DNA of 64,000 nt from Comamonas terrigena NBRC 13299 (lineage in GTDB: Bacteria; Pseudomonadota; Gammaproteobacteria; Burkholderiales; Burkholderiaceae_C). The position numbers and the translations under genes are program-made. The number at the start of each line of letters is the position of its first letter. Positions within the stretch are counted from its first letter, which is position 1. Below, piece after piece: positions 47,674 through 55,087 of the stretch. A model generated the notes under the pieces. That model saw nothing but the letters and a program-made list of their open reading frames with translations, was not told where the DNA came from and made no database searches. Where the stretch lies: positions 3,925,001 through 3,989,000 of the forward strand of contig NZ_AP019749.1 of assembly GCF_006740045.1 (NCBI RefSeq). Reading direction: 5' to 3'.

Positions 47674-48261
47674 TCACATGCTGATCTTGCTGATCTTGCT
47701 GCCGTTGACGGACACGCCGGCTTCCAGACCGGTGTTGTTCAGCACATAGCTGCTGACCGGCGCGTTGGCCGTGGTGGTGTCGATGCCGCCATTGGCACCG
47801 GCCTTGCCCACGGCCACATTGGCATCGGCCCCCACGGACCAGCCATCGCTGTTCAGGAACTTGTTGTAGGCATCCTGCGAGCTGAAGACGTAGATGACCG
47901 CCTTGGATGCCCCGCCCGCCTGCCAGCCGATCGACGCTGCCGTCGTGCTGTAGTAGCCGCGCGTGGTGCCGTTGGCACGCAGCACGCACTTGCCGTGCTC
48001 GGCACCGATCACAAAGCTGCCGCCGATCACCGCCGGGCACACCAGCACGCCGCGCGACTTGGCCACCAGCTCGCGGGTGCCGGGCATGGCCTCATACAGC
48101 CGGTTCAGTGCGGCGGTGGACTGGGATTCCAGCTGTTCCTTGGTCTGTGGCGCGCTGCCCTTGCCCTGGGTCTGACCGGTGGAACTGCAACCTGCGATGC
48201 CCAGCGCAGCGGCAACCGCTGCGGCAGCCAGCCAGGTGGAACGGTGGGAAATTGCGACCAT
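47674..48261 (-). CDS. YSC84-related lipoprotein
   Basis: A 195-aa probable lipoprotein. Signal peptide with lipobox LGIAGC (Cys near 25). The mature part is of the Ysc84/SH3YL1 lipid-binding type: SRGVLVCPAVIGGSFVIGAEHGKCVL, GYYSTTAASIGWQAGGASKAVIYVF and GADANVAVGKAGANG. Function in bacteria is not defined. GAGGAGG precedes the ATG. The upstream 313-bp gap contains two perfect palindromes. Confidence 0.87.
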   Translation of the reverse strand: MVAISHRSTWLAAAAVAAALGIAGCSSTGQTQGKGSAPQTKEQLESQSTAALNRLYEAMPGTRELVAKSRGVLVCPAVIGGSFVIGAEHGKCVLRANGTTRGYYSTTAASIGWQAGGASKAVIYVFSSQDAYNKFLNSDGWSVGADANVAVGKAGANGGIDTTTANAPVSSYVLNNTGLEAGVSVNGSKISKISM

Positions 48262-48419
48262 GTGGTACCTCCTCAGTAAGAAACGTCCGAAGAAAAAAGG
48301 GGCTGGAGCCCATCCTGCAACCCTGCGGGTGACAGGACGATGACTGTGCCCTTCCGCGTACACGAAAGCGCTGTGGTCCGTGTCGGTGCTGTCCATGCTA
48401 GGCGTGCCGCGCCGGTTTG

Positions 48420-48431
48420 TGCAACGTTGCA
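48420..48431. promoter_or_regulatory. perfect 12-bp palindrome
   Basis: TGCAACGTTGCA in the gap between the lipoprotein gene (minus) and the doxX gene (plus). It is a possible operator for a dimeric regulator. Confidence 0.4.
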
Positions 48432-48456
48432 TACGCTTTGCGAAAACAGCCTACAC

Positions 48457-48473
48457 GGCAGATGGCATCTGCC
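48457..48473. promoter_or_regulatory. perfect 17-bp palindrome
   Basis: GGCAGATG and CATCTGCC flank one central base; TACA/TGTA outside extend the symmetry. It lies 26 bp from the first palindrome, between divergent genes. A protein-binding site is more likely than an RNA hairpin because the loop would be too short. Confidence 0.45.
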
Positions 48474-48574
48474 TGTACACCGTAGCCGCTTTGCGCCGAC
48501 AGCACCAGCGTGTTGCCCCGCAGCGCCGCCGGGCTGCATTACCATTCCCCCAGCTTTTTTGACGACAGGTGCCC

Positions 48575-48967
48575 ATGAACAATCTGCTGCGTGTTTTCCA
48601 CCACCCCCAGGCGGCCATGGTGCTGCTGCGTATCACCCTGGCTGTGCTGATGCTGTTCCACGGCTGGGCCAAGATCAGCAAGGGGGTGGGCGGCATCGAA
48701 TCGCTGGTGATGAAGGCCGGCCTGCCTGGCTGGGTGGCGTACGGCGTCTACCTGGGCGAAGTGGTGGCGCCGCTGCTGATGCTGGTGGGCCTGTGGGTGG
48801 TACCCGCCGCCATCGTGATGGCCATCAGCATGCTGTTTGCGCTGTTTCTGGTGCACACCGGGCAGTTCCTGGGGCTGCACCCCACGGGCGGCTGGGCGCT
48901 GGAGCTGCAGGCCTTCTATCTGGTCTGCGCCATCGTGGTGGCCATGGGCTACAGCAAGGGCAAATAG
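48575..48967 (+). CDS. DoxX family membrane protein
   Basis: A 130-aa protein with four predicted membrane spans. RITLAVLMLFHGWAKISKGVGGIESLVMKAGLPGWVAYGVYLGEVVAPLLMLVG is the DoxX signature, and LVHTGQFLGLHPTGGWALELQ is the conserved loop. DoxX proteins are linked to quinone or sulfur oxidation and oxidative stress in some bacteria; no partner is nearby. ATG at 48575 is used rather than a GTG two codons upstream. Confidence 0.88.
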   Translation: MNNLLRVFHHPQAAMVLLRITLAVLMLFHGWAKISKGVGGIESLVMKAGLPGWVAYGVYLGEVVAPLLMLVGLWVVPAAIVMAISMLFALFLVHTGQFLGLHPTGGWALELQAFYLVCAIVVAMGYSKGK

Positions 48968-49020
48968 GCGTCTGGCGCTTTGACACCTGGGCGCCCGCCC
49001 CGGCGCCTGCAAAGGGCAAC

Positions 49021-49049
49021 AAAAAAGCGACAGGCCTGCCTGTCGCTTT
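49021..49049. terminator. bidirectional terminator
   Basis: A long GC stem (AAAGCGACAGGC with GCCTGTCGCTTT) flanked by six As on the left and TTTG on the right. On the minus strand it is a clear terminator for the receptor gene 20 nt away, and it may also end the doxX transcript. Confidence 0.8.
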
Positions 49050-49069
49050 GTGCAGGGCGGCGGCGCCGC

Positions 49070-50071
49070 TTACTGGATGGTGATCTTGGCCGCCTTCACG
49101 ATCTCGGCCGACTTCAGGCGGTTTTCGTGCACGGTCTTGCGGAACTGCTCGGGCGTCTCGAAGCGCAGGCTGTTGCCGCTGTCTTCCAGGCGCTTCTTGA
49201 TCTCGGGCTGGTGCAGCACCTGCTGGATGGCCGCGTTCAGCTTGTTGACGATGGGCGCCGGCGTGCCCTTGGGGGCCCACAGGCCGAACCAGATGGCACT
49301 GTCAAAACCCTTGGTGCCGGGCAGACCGCTGGCGGCCACGGGCGGCACTTCCGGCACGGCCGCAATCGGCTTGGCGGTGGTGGCGGCCAGCAGCTTGAGC
49401 TTGCCGCTCTTGTAGTGCGGCAGCACGGTCTGCACCTGGTTCATGATGCAGCAGGTCTCGCCGCGCAGCACCGAGGTGATGGCTTCCGGACCGCCCTTGT
49501 AGGGCACATGCACCATGTCCAGGCCCAGGCGCCAGTTCAGCTCGGCAAACGCCATGTGCGTGCCGGTGCCATTGCCCGTCGAGGCAAAGTTGTACTTGCC
49601 GGGGTTGGCTTTGACTTCCTTGACGAACTCGGCCAGCGAATTCACCTTGATCACATCCGGGTTGATGGTCAGCACATTCGACACATCGACCACCGGGGCC
49701 ACGGCCTCGAAGTCCTTCTCCACGTCAAACGGCAGCTTGGGGTAGAGGGCGGCATTGGTGCCGTGGGTGGCCGCCGTGCCGAACACCAGGGTGTAACCGT
49801 CCGGCTTGGCGCGGGCCACATACTCGCTGGCGATGTTGCCGGCCGCCCCGGGCTTGTAGTCGATGATCACGGTCTGGCCGATCAGCTTGGACAGCGGCTC
49901 CTGGATCAGGCGCGCCACCACATCCACGCCGGAGCCGGCGTTGAAGGTCATGATGATGGTCACCGGCTGGTGGCTGGGCCAGTCACCCTGCGCCAGCACG
50001 GCGGGGGCGGAAGTGGTCAGGGCAGCGGCGGCAAAGGCGCCCAGCAGGGTGCGGCGGTGAAAAACGGTCAT
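49070..50071 (-). CDS. Bug/TctC-type tripartite tricarboxylate receptor protein
   Basis: A 333-aa periplasmic solute-binding protein. Residues 1-28 are a signal peptide with twin Arg (HRRTLLGAFAAAALTTS). The family motif is PVTIIMTFNAGSGVDVVARLIQEPLSKLIGQTVIIDYKPGAAGN, and GTGTHMAFAELN and PYKGGPEAITSVLRGE follow. Bug receptors are very numerous in Comamonadaceae and Bordetella, and most have unknown organic-acid ligands. No TctAB membrane genes are nearby. Confidence 0.92.
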   Translation of the reverse strand: MTVFHRRTLLGAFAAAALTTSAPAVLAQGDWPSHQPVTIIMTFNAGSGVDVVARLIQEPLSKLIGQTVIIDYKPGAAGNIASEYVARAKPDGYTLVFGTAATHGTNAALYPKLPFDVEKDFEAVAPVVDVSNVLTINPDVIKVNSLAEFVKEVKANPGKYNFASTGNGTGTHMAFAELNWRLGLDMVHVPYKGGPEAITSVLRGETCCIMNQVQTVLPHYKSGKLKLLAATTAKPIAAVPEVPPVAASGLPGTKGFDSAIWFGLWAPKGTPAPIVNKLNAAIQQVLHQPEIKKRLEDSGNSLRFETPEQFRKTVHENRLKSAEIVKAAKITIQ

Positions 50072-50100
50072 GGGTGATGGCCTCAGCAAGCGGATCGGGT

Positions 50101-50114
50101 CTGATCTGGATCAA
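50101..50114. promoter_or_regulatory. FNR/ANR-like box (one mismatch)
   Basis: CTGATCTGGATCAA matches the anaerobic regulator consensus TTGATnnnnATCAA except at its first base. It lies 30 bp before the receptor gene start, too close for classical activation. Rest of the 145-bp gap: AT-rich patch near 50150, likely promoters for both divergent genes. Confidence 0.35.
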
Positions 50115-50216
50115 TGACAGCCATGGTAGCCGTCCTTTCATAAGATTCCGGCATGTGTTTATATGCATGGCTGCAGGTGACAGACGTGCACGCCGCACCG
50201 CCCCAATAATGTGGCC

Positions 50217-51893
50217 ATGCCCCGCGACCACCTGCTCCTCCACCCCCAGCGCGTCCCCGTCACGCCGCTGGACGCGTCCACCCTGCTGCTGCTGCGCGAC
50301 CTGCCGGACGGCGGCTGTGAAGTGCTGATGACCCGCCGCTCCGAGCGCGCCAGCTTCGCGCCGGGCATGTATGTCTTTCCCGGCGGCGGTATCGAGGCCC
50401 AGGACGCACAGGCCGGCGACGATGTAGTGCGCAGCCGCGACGGGCTGGACGCCACCGGCCGCACGGCCGCCACCGCGGCATTGCGCGAAACCTTCGAGGA
50501 AATGGGCCTGCTGCTGGCCGTGCATGCCGATGGCAGCCCCGCCACCCAGGCCGATGTGGATGCGCTGGACCGCCATGCCCCGCTGTGGCCCCAGTTGCGC
50601 GCGCGCGGCCTGCGGCTGGACGTGGCCCAGCTGTGGCAGATCGGCCACTTCACCGCCGACCGCAACCTGCCCAAGCGCTTTGCCGTGCCCTTTTTTGTGG
50701 CCCGCATGCCGTCCGGCCAGACACCGGAGCCCGACAACCGCGAGCAGTTCGAGCCCGTCTGGGTGCAGCCGGCCCGGGCGCTGGAGCGCTTCCAGGCCCG
50801 GCAGATGCCCATGATCTTCCCCACCATCCGCACCCTGACGCGGCTGGCCCAGCTGGGCAGCACCGAAGGCGTGCTGGCGGCCGTGGTCAACGGTCCGCTG
50901 TGGAAGCATTCGCCCCGCACCGGCCTGCAAAGCGGCAAGGAAGCGCGTTTTACCGAGGACGAAGCCCCCTACGGCGAGCTGGCCATGGTCTGCCCCGACG
51001 GCCAATGCCTGCACCCGCTCGACTGGCAGAGCGAACACCCCGTACCGCTGCGCAAGAACCTGCTGCGTCTGACGGCCCCCAACGCCAGCGTGATGACCGG
51101 TCCCGGCACCAACAGCTATCTGGTGGGGGAGGCGGCCACGGGCTTCATCGCCATCGACCCCGGTCCGGCCGATGCCGCCCACATCCAGCGCCTGTACGAC
51201 GCCGCGGGCGGCGATATCCGCGCCATCGTCTGCACCCATTCCCATGCCGACCATGCCCCCGGGGCCTTTGTGCTGCAGCAGCTGTGCCAGGACCGGGGCG
51301 TCCCCCGCCCCCAGATCCACGGCCTGCCGTCCGCCCCCACGGCCTCGGCATCTGCCCGGTTCACCCCGGATCTGGCACTGCAGGATGGAGAGCGTCTGGT
51401 GCTGTCTGCCCCGCCGCCGCCAGGCCAGGACCTCCCCGTCACCCACACCCTGCGCGCCGTGTTCACGCCCGGCCACGCCGCCAACCATGTCTGCCTGGTG
51501 CTGGAAGAGGACGAGCTGCTGTTCAGCGGCGACCACATCCTGAACGGCAGCACGCCCATCGTGAACCCGCCGGACGGCAATATGGACGCCTACCTGCGCT
51601 CGCTGGACACGCTGGATGCCATCTGTGCGCAGGAAGAGATCGACTTCATCCTGCCCGCCCACGGCTATGTGCTGGGCGCCGCGCGCGCGGTGATCGCCCG
51701 CCTGAGAAACCACCGCCTGGCACGCGAGGCCAAGGTGCTGGCCGCCATGCAGGCCCTGCCCGGCGGCAGCATACAGGACTGGGTGCAGCACGCCTACGCC
51801 GACACCCCCCAGCCGCTGTGGAAGCTCGCAGAACGCAGCCTGCTGGCCCATGTGGAGCGCATCCAGGCGCTGGGGCTGGCACCGGCTGCCTGA
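50217..51893 (+). CDS. Nudix hydrolase / metallo-beta-lactamase fusion protein
   Basis: A 558-aa two-domain protein. Residues about 10-215 are a Nudix domain, seen in APGMYVFPGGGIEAQ and the box part ALRETFEEMGLLL. From about 280 a metallo-beta-lactamase domain follows: TGPGTNSYLV, THSHADHAPGA (HxHxDH zinc motif), TPGHAANHVCL, FSGDHILNGST and PAHGYVLG, then a LACTB2-like winged-helix end. The substrates are unknown. ATG at 50217 is preferred over GTG two codons earlier; neither has a ribosome site. Confidence 0.88.
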   Translation: MPRDHLLLHPQRVPVTPLDASTLLLLRDLPDGGCEVLMTRRSERASFAPGMYVFPGGGIEAQDAQAGDDVVRSRDGLDATGRTAATAALRETFEEMGLLLAVHADGSPATQADVDALDRHAPLWPQLRARGLRLDVAQLWQIGHFTADRNLPKRFAVPFFVARMPSGQTPEPDNREQFEPVWVQPARALERFQARQMPMIFPTIRTLTRLAQLGSTEGVLAAVVNGPLWKHSPRTGLQSGKEARFTEDEAPYGELAMVCPDGQCLHPLDWQSEHPVPLRKNLLRLTAPNASVMTGPGTNSYLVGEAATGFIAIDPGPADAAHIQRLYDAAGGDIRAIVCTHSHADHAPGAFVLQQLCQDRGVPRPQIHGLPSAPTASASARFTPDLALQDGERLVLSAPPPPGQDLPVTHTLRAVFTPGHAANHVCLVLEEDELLFSGDHILNGSTPIVNPPDGNMDAYLRSLDTLDAICAQEEIDFILPAHGYVLGAARAVIARLRNHRLAREAKVLAAMQALPGGSIQDWVQHAYADTPQPLWKLAERSLLAHVERIQALGLAPAA

Positions 51894-51995
51894 CGCTGGC
51901 ACCTCACCGGATCCGCACACAGCAACCCCGCTTTTTGGCCGTCGCAGATACCGCGAGGCCCACAGGCCATCGCGGGCCTCGTAGACTGCGCGCTT

Positions 51996-52781
51996 ATGTC
52001 ACCGACTGAACACCCCGAAGCACAGGACGAAGGCGTCCGCCTGTCCAAACGCCTGGCCGCCCAGCTGGGCTGCTCGCGCGCCGAAGCCGAGCTTTACATT
52101 GAAAGCGGCGCCGTGCAGGTGGACGGCATCACCGTCCAGACCCCTGCCACCCGCGTGCGGCCGCAGCAAGCCGTCAGCGTCAAGGAAGGCGCCAAACCCG
52201 AAGGCGCGCCCCCCGTCACCTTGCTGCTGCACAAGCCCGCCGGCTACACCGTGCGCAACCCCCAGGGCGCACGCGGCCACACCCGTGGCAAGGTGGGCAA
52301 TGCCTACGATCTGCTGGTGCCCGAGAACCTGGCCGATGTGGACACGCCAGCGCCCATCCTGGTGCTACAAAAGCATTTCAAGAACCTGGAATGCCTGCTG
52401 CCCATTCCGGTGCCCGCCAGCGGCCTGATGGTGTTCACCCAGGACCACCGCGTGGCGCGCAAGCTGCAGGAAGAAGCGCTGTACCTGGAGCAGGAATGCA
52501 TTGTCGAAGTGCGCGGCACCATCGATGAAGGCGGCCTGGAGCGCCTGTGCGACGGCACCTCCATCGACGGCAAGCGCCTGCCCCGCATCAAGGTCAGCTG
52601 GCAGAACGAAACCCATCTGCGCTTTGCGCTCAAAGGCATCTTTCCCGAAGAGATTGCCGAGATGTGCGAATGCGTGGGCCTGGAAGTGATCGGCATGAAG
52701 CGCCAGCGCATCGGCCGCATCTCGGTGGCCAAGCTGCCCGAGGGACAGTGGCGCTACGCCATGCCCTGGGAGCGGTTCTAA
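51996..52781 (+). CDS. S4-domain RluF/RluB-like protein, catalytic Asp missing
   Basis: A 261-aa protein. An S4 RNA-binding domain (residues about 14-65, LSKRLAAQLGCSRAEAELYIESGAVQVDG) precedes a pseudouridine-synthase-type domain with LLLHKPAGYTVRNPQG and LRFALKGIFPEEIAEMCECVGLEVIGMKRQRIGRI. The normal active-site motif GRLDxxSxGLL is replaced by PIPVPASGLMVFTQD (about 134-148), where Pro stands at the Asp position. It is likely to bind rRNA without making pseudouridine, or to act otherwise. Frame and codon use look intact. Confidence 0.84.
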   Translation: MSPTEHPEAQDEGVRLSKRLAAQLGCSRAEAELYIESGAVQVDGITVQTPATRVRPQQAVSVKEGAKPEGAPPVTLLLHKPAGYTVRNPQGARGHTRGKVGNAYDLLVPENLADVDTPAPILVLQKHFKNLECLLPIPVPASGLMVFTQDHRVARKLQEEALYLEQECIVEVRGTIDEGGLERLCDGTSIDGKRLPRIKVSWQNETHLRFALKGIFPEEIAEMCECVGLEVIGMKRQRIGRISVAKLPEGQWRYAMPWERF

Positions 52782-52938
52782 CCCCCCGTTGCGGCGCGGC
52801 GTCCCGCCGGGCGAGGCCCCCGCCCGCACCACCGGCGCGCCCCCAGCCTGCGGCGGCGGCCGCACCCGCCGCCCGGCCATGGCGCAGTGCGGTGAATCGC
52901 CCACCGGCGGGCCCCTGCGCCGCGGCCCGCCATCTGGC

Positions 52939-53083
52939 AAATTCTTTTCAGCACCGCCACGGCCCGCACGTGCAAATGCATAGCTGCGGATGCACGCACA
53001 GCCTTCCCTCCAATGAGAAACACCTGGAAGCTAGGATGGCTGGTGTGCGTATCGATCCGGAAAGTTGAAAAATTCTTTTCAGC
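52939..53083. repeat. 14-bp direct repeat pair upstream of rnpB terminator
   Basis: AAATTCTTTTCAGC occurs at 52939-52952 and 53070-53083. The second copy also forms an imperfect hairpin (AAGTTGAAAA with TTTTCAGCTT). Between them lies CATAGCTGCGGATGCACGCAC, similar to the ends of the palindrome at 4465. The 396-bp stretch 52782-53177 holds no ORF I can support. Confidence 0.5.
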
Positions 53084-53117
53084 TTGCGCGCCACCCTCGG
53101 CACCTACGGCATCCACG

Positions 53118-53159
53118 GAAACAAAAACCGCGCTCCCAGTGGCTGGAAGCGCGGTTTTT
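53118..53159 (-). terminator. intrinsic terminator of rnpB
   Basis: A 12-bp stem (AAAAACCGCGCT with AGCGCGGTTTTT) with an inner CCAG/CTGG stem, followed on the minus strand by TTTTTGTTT. It lies about 20 nt after the RNase P RNA 3' end. Confidence 0.88.
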
Positions 53160-53177
53160 GTGTGGAATCTAAAAGTG

Positions 53178-53515
53178 TGAAGTTCGCCTGTAAGCCGGAT
53201 TCTGTGCACAACGGTTGCCCGCTGCGTGACCGCCATTACTCTGGGCTGGGGGTCGCCCCACCAGCTCGATGCTACCTACCCGCACACTCCGGGGGCCCCG
53301 TCAACGTGTGCCTACTTGGTATTGCTGCGCGTAGAGATTGCCCGTTTCACCCTGGATGGTCTGCCTTGCGGCACTCCTGCCAGACTCGTCTCTGTTGCTC
53401 TGATCCTCACCTCACGGTGGACAGCCGTTAGCTGCTACGCCGCCCTATGCAGTCCGGACGTTCCTCCAGTGCGGCCTTTCGGCACCAGCACCAGCGGCGG
53501 TCCAGCGAACTTCAC
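53178..53515 (-). ncRNA. rnpB: RNase P RNA (class A)
   Basis: About 338 nt on the minus strand. The ends pair as GAAGTTCGC with GCGAACTTC (P1). Hallmarks of the ribozyme are present: GGAGGAACGTCCGGACTGCA near the 5' end (the conserved GGAGGAAnGTCC block), and AGAATCCGGCTTACAGGCG near the 3' end. It is the catalytic RNA that cuts tRNA 5' leaders, together with the RnpA protein. Exact ends are estimated from the P1 helix and a -10 box. Confidence 0.94.
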
Positions 53516-53522
53516 AGCGCGC

Positions 53523-53528
53523 ATTATC
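53523..53528 (-). promoter_or_regulatory. -10 box of rnpB
   Basis: GATAAT on the minus strand, 7-8 nt before the inferred RNA 5' end. No good -35 is seen at 17 nt. Confidence 0.5.
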
Positions 53529-53574
53529 GCCGGTCTGGCGCCCGTCTGCCGGCAGGCCCGGGCACAACCCTGCG

Positions 53575-53739
53575 CTACAACAGGTTCAGGATGCTGTAGC
53601 CCATCAGCAGCAGCAGGCAGATCACGGCCACCAGCATGGTCCAGGGGCCCCAACGCTGATCACGGTAGGAAAAGCCGACCATCAACAGCACGCAGCATGC
53701 GCCCAGCAGCAGCATGGTGTGATTGAACGTGAGCAACAA
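53575..53739 (-). CDS. 54-aa two-span membrane protein with TTG start
   Basis: Two hydrophobic segments (TMLLLGACCVLLMVGFSY and GPWTMLVAVICLLLLMGYSI) around a short RDQRWG turn. The longest reading starts at ATG 53757, but AAAGGAGG lies inside its codons 2-4, so the ribosome site points to the TTG at 53739, 6 nt downstream. Family unknown. It lies just upstream of rnpB on the same strand, and a perfect FNR-type box stands about 80 bp before it. Confidence 0.6.
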   Translation of the reverse strand: MLLTFNHTMLLLGACCVLLMVGFSYRDQRWGPWTMLVAVICLLLLMGYSILNLL

Positions 53740-53817
53740 GGGGAACCTCCTTTGCATGAAGACACCGGCCCATTGTTTCGCGCCACAGGCGTTTGCGGGC
53801 CACCGATCACCCGGCGC

Positions 53818-53831
53818 TTGATGTGCATCAA
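53818..53831. promoter_or_regulatory. perfect FNR/ANR-type box
   Basis: TTGATGTGCATCAA fits TTGATnnnnATCAA at all ten fixed positions, and C/G on each side extend the palindrome to 16 bp. It lies in the 269-bp gap between the small membrane protein (minus) and cysK (plus). No obvious -10 lies at the activating distance for either gene. Nothing else is recognised in the gap. Confidence 0.5.
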
Positions 53832-54008
53832 GTGCAAGCTGCAGTTTCTGCGCGGCGCACGGCTTTGGCAGCCCGGACAAGCCCGTAGCCAGGGGAGCAC
53901 CACAGGCTGCCGCCGACCCCTTCTGCAGGGCATATTCATATTCCGTCCAGGCGGAACAAGTGCGCCACAATGGCCGTTCCCGAATTCCACCCACCTGCTG
54001 GAGAGACC

Positions 54009-54929
54009 ATGAAATTCGACAACGTTCTGCAAACCATCGGCAACACGCCTGCCATCCGCATCAACCGCCTCTACGGTGCAGGCGCCAATGTCTGGATCAA
54101 GTCCGAGCGTGGCAACCCGGGTGGCTCCATCAAGGACCGCATTGCGCTGTCCATGGTGGAGGATGCGGAGAAGTCCGGCGCGCTGAAGCCCGGCGGCGTG
54201 ATCATCGAGCCGACCAGCGGCAACACCGGCGTGGGCCTGGCCCTGGTGGCCGCCGTCAAGGGCTACAAGCTGGTCCTGGTGATGCCCGAGAGCATGTCCA
54301 TCGAACGCCGCCGCCTGATGCTGGCCTATGGCGCCACGTTCGACCTGACACCCAAGGAAAAGGGCATGAAGGGCGCCATCGCCCGCGCGCAGGAACTGGC
54401 CGCACAGACGCCCGGTGCCTGGATTCCCCAGCAGTTCGAAAACCCCGCCAACGTGGCGGTGCACGAAGCCACCACCGCCCAGGAAGTGCTCAAGGACTTC
54501 CCCGAAGGCATTGACGTGCTGATCACCGGCGTGGGCACGGGCGGTCACCTGACCGGCGTGGCCCGGGTGCTCAAGGCCAAGTTCCCCAATCTGAAGGTGT
54601 TTGCCGTCGAGCCTGCGGCTTCGCCCGTGATCTCCGGCGGCCAGCCTGCGCCCCACCCCATCCAGGGCATCGGCGCCGGCTTTGTGCCCAAGAACCTGGA
54701 CACCAGCCTGCTGGACGGTGTGATCCAGGTGGATGCCGAACCCGCCCGCGAATACGCCCGCCGCGTGGCGCGCGAAGAAGGTCTGCTGGTCGGCATCTCC
54801 TCGGGTGCCACGCTGGCCGCGATCGCACAGAAGCTGCCTGAGCTGCCCGCAGGCGCCAAGGTGCTGGGCTTTGCCTACGACACCGGCGAGCGCTATCTGT
54901 CGGTGGAAGGCTTCCTGCCCACCGCCTGA
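54009..54929 (+). CDS. cysK: cysteine synthase A (O-acetylserine sulfhydrylase)
   Basis: A 306-aa PLP enzyme making cysteine from O-acetylserine and sulfide. The Schiff-base Lys is in [14 protein letters not shown] (near residue 42), [11 protein letters not shown] binds the substrate carboxylate, and [10 protein letters not shown] binds the PLP phosphate. [12 protein letters not shown] and [12 protein letters not shown] favour CysK over CysM. GGAG lies upstream of the ATG. The gene stands alone, ending at a terminator. Confidence 0.94.
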   Translation: MKFDNVLQTIGNTPAIRINRLYGAGANVWIKSERGNPGGSIKDRIALSMVEDAEKSGALKPGGVIIEPTSGNTGVGLALVAAVKGYKLVLVMPESMSIERRRLMLAYGATFDLTPKEKGMKGAIARAQELAAQTPGAWIPQQFENPANVAVHEATTAQEVLKDFPEGIDVLITGVGTGGHLTGVARVLKAKFPNLKVFAVEPAASPVISGGQPAPHPIQGIGAGFVPKNLDTSLLDGVIQVDAEPAREYARRVAREEGLLVGISSGATLAAIAQKLPELPAGAKVLGFAYDTGERYLSVEGFLPTA

Positions 54930-54953
54930 GCGCCGGCCACGCCGCCCCAGACA

Positions 54954-54986
54954 ACCGCCTGAGCGCTTCCGCCAGGCGGTTTTTTG
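54954..54986 (+). terminator. intrinsic terminator of cysK
   Basis: Stem AACCGCCT with AGGCGGTT, followed by TTTTTTG, 24 nt after the stop. Confidence 0.85.
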
Positions 54987-55087
54987 TTGCCACCCCATGG
55001 GCACCACCGGTGCAGCACCCCGCCTGCGCGCGCAACTAGGGTTCCCGCCAAGCCGGTGCCTGCCATCCGCGCCCAGAATCGGGCGCC

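Noticed and set aside
53084..53726. ORFs on both strands across 53.1-53.7 kb
   Set aside because: They overlap RNase P RNA, whose conserved blocks and paired ends explain the sequence.
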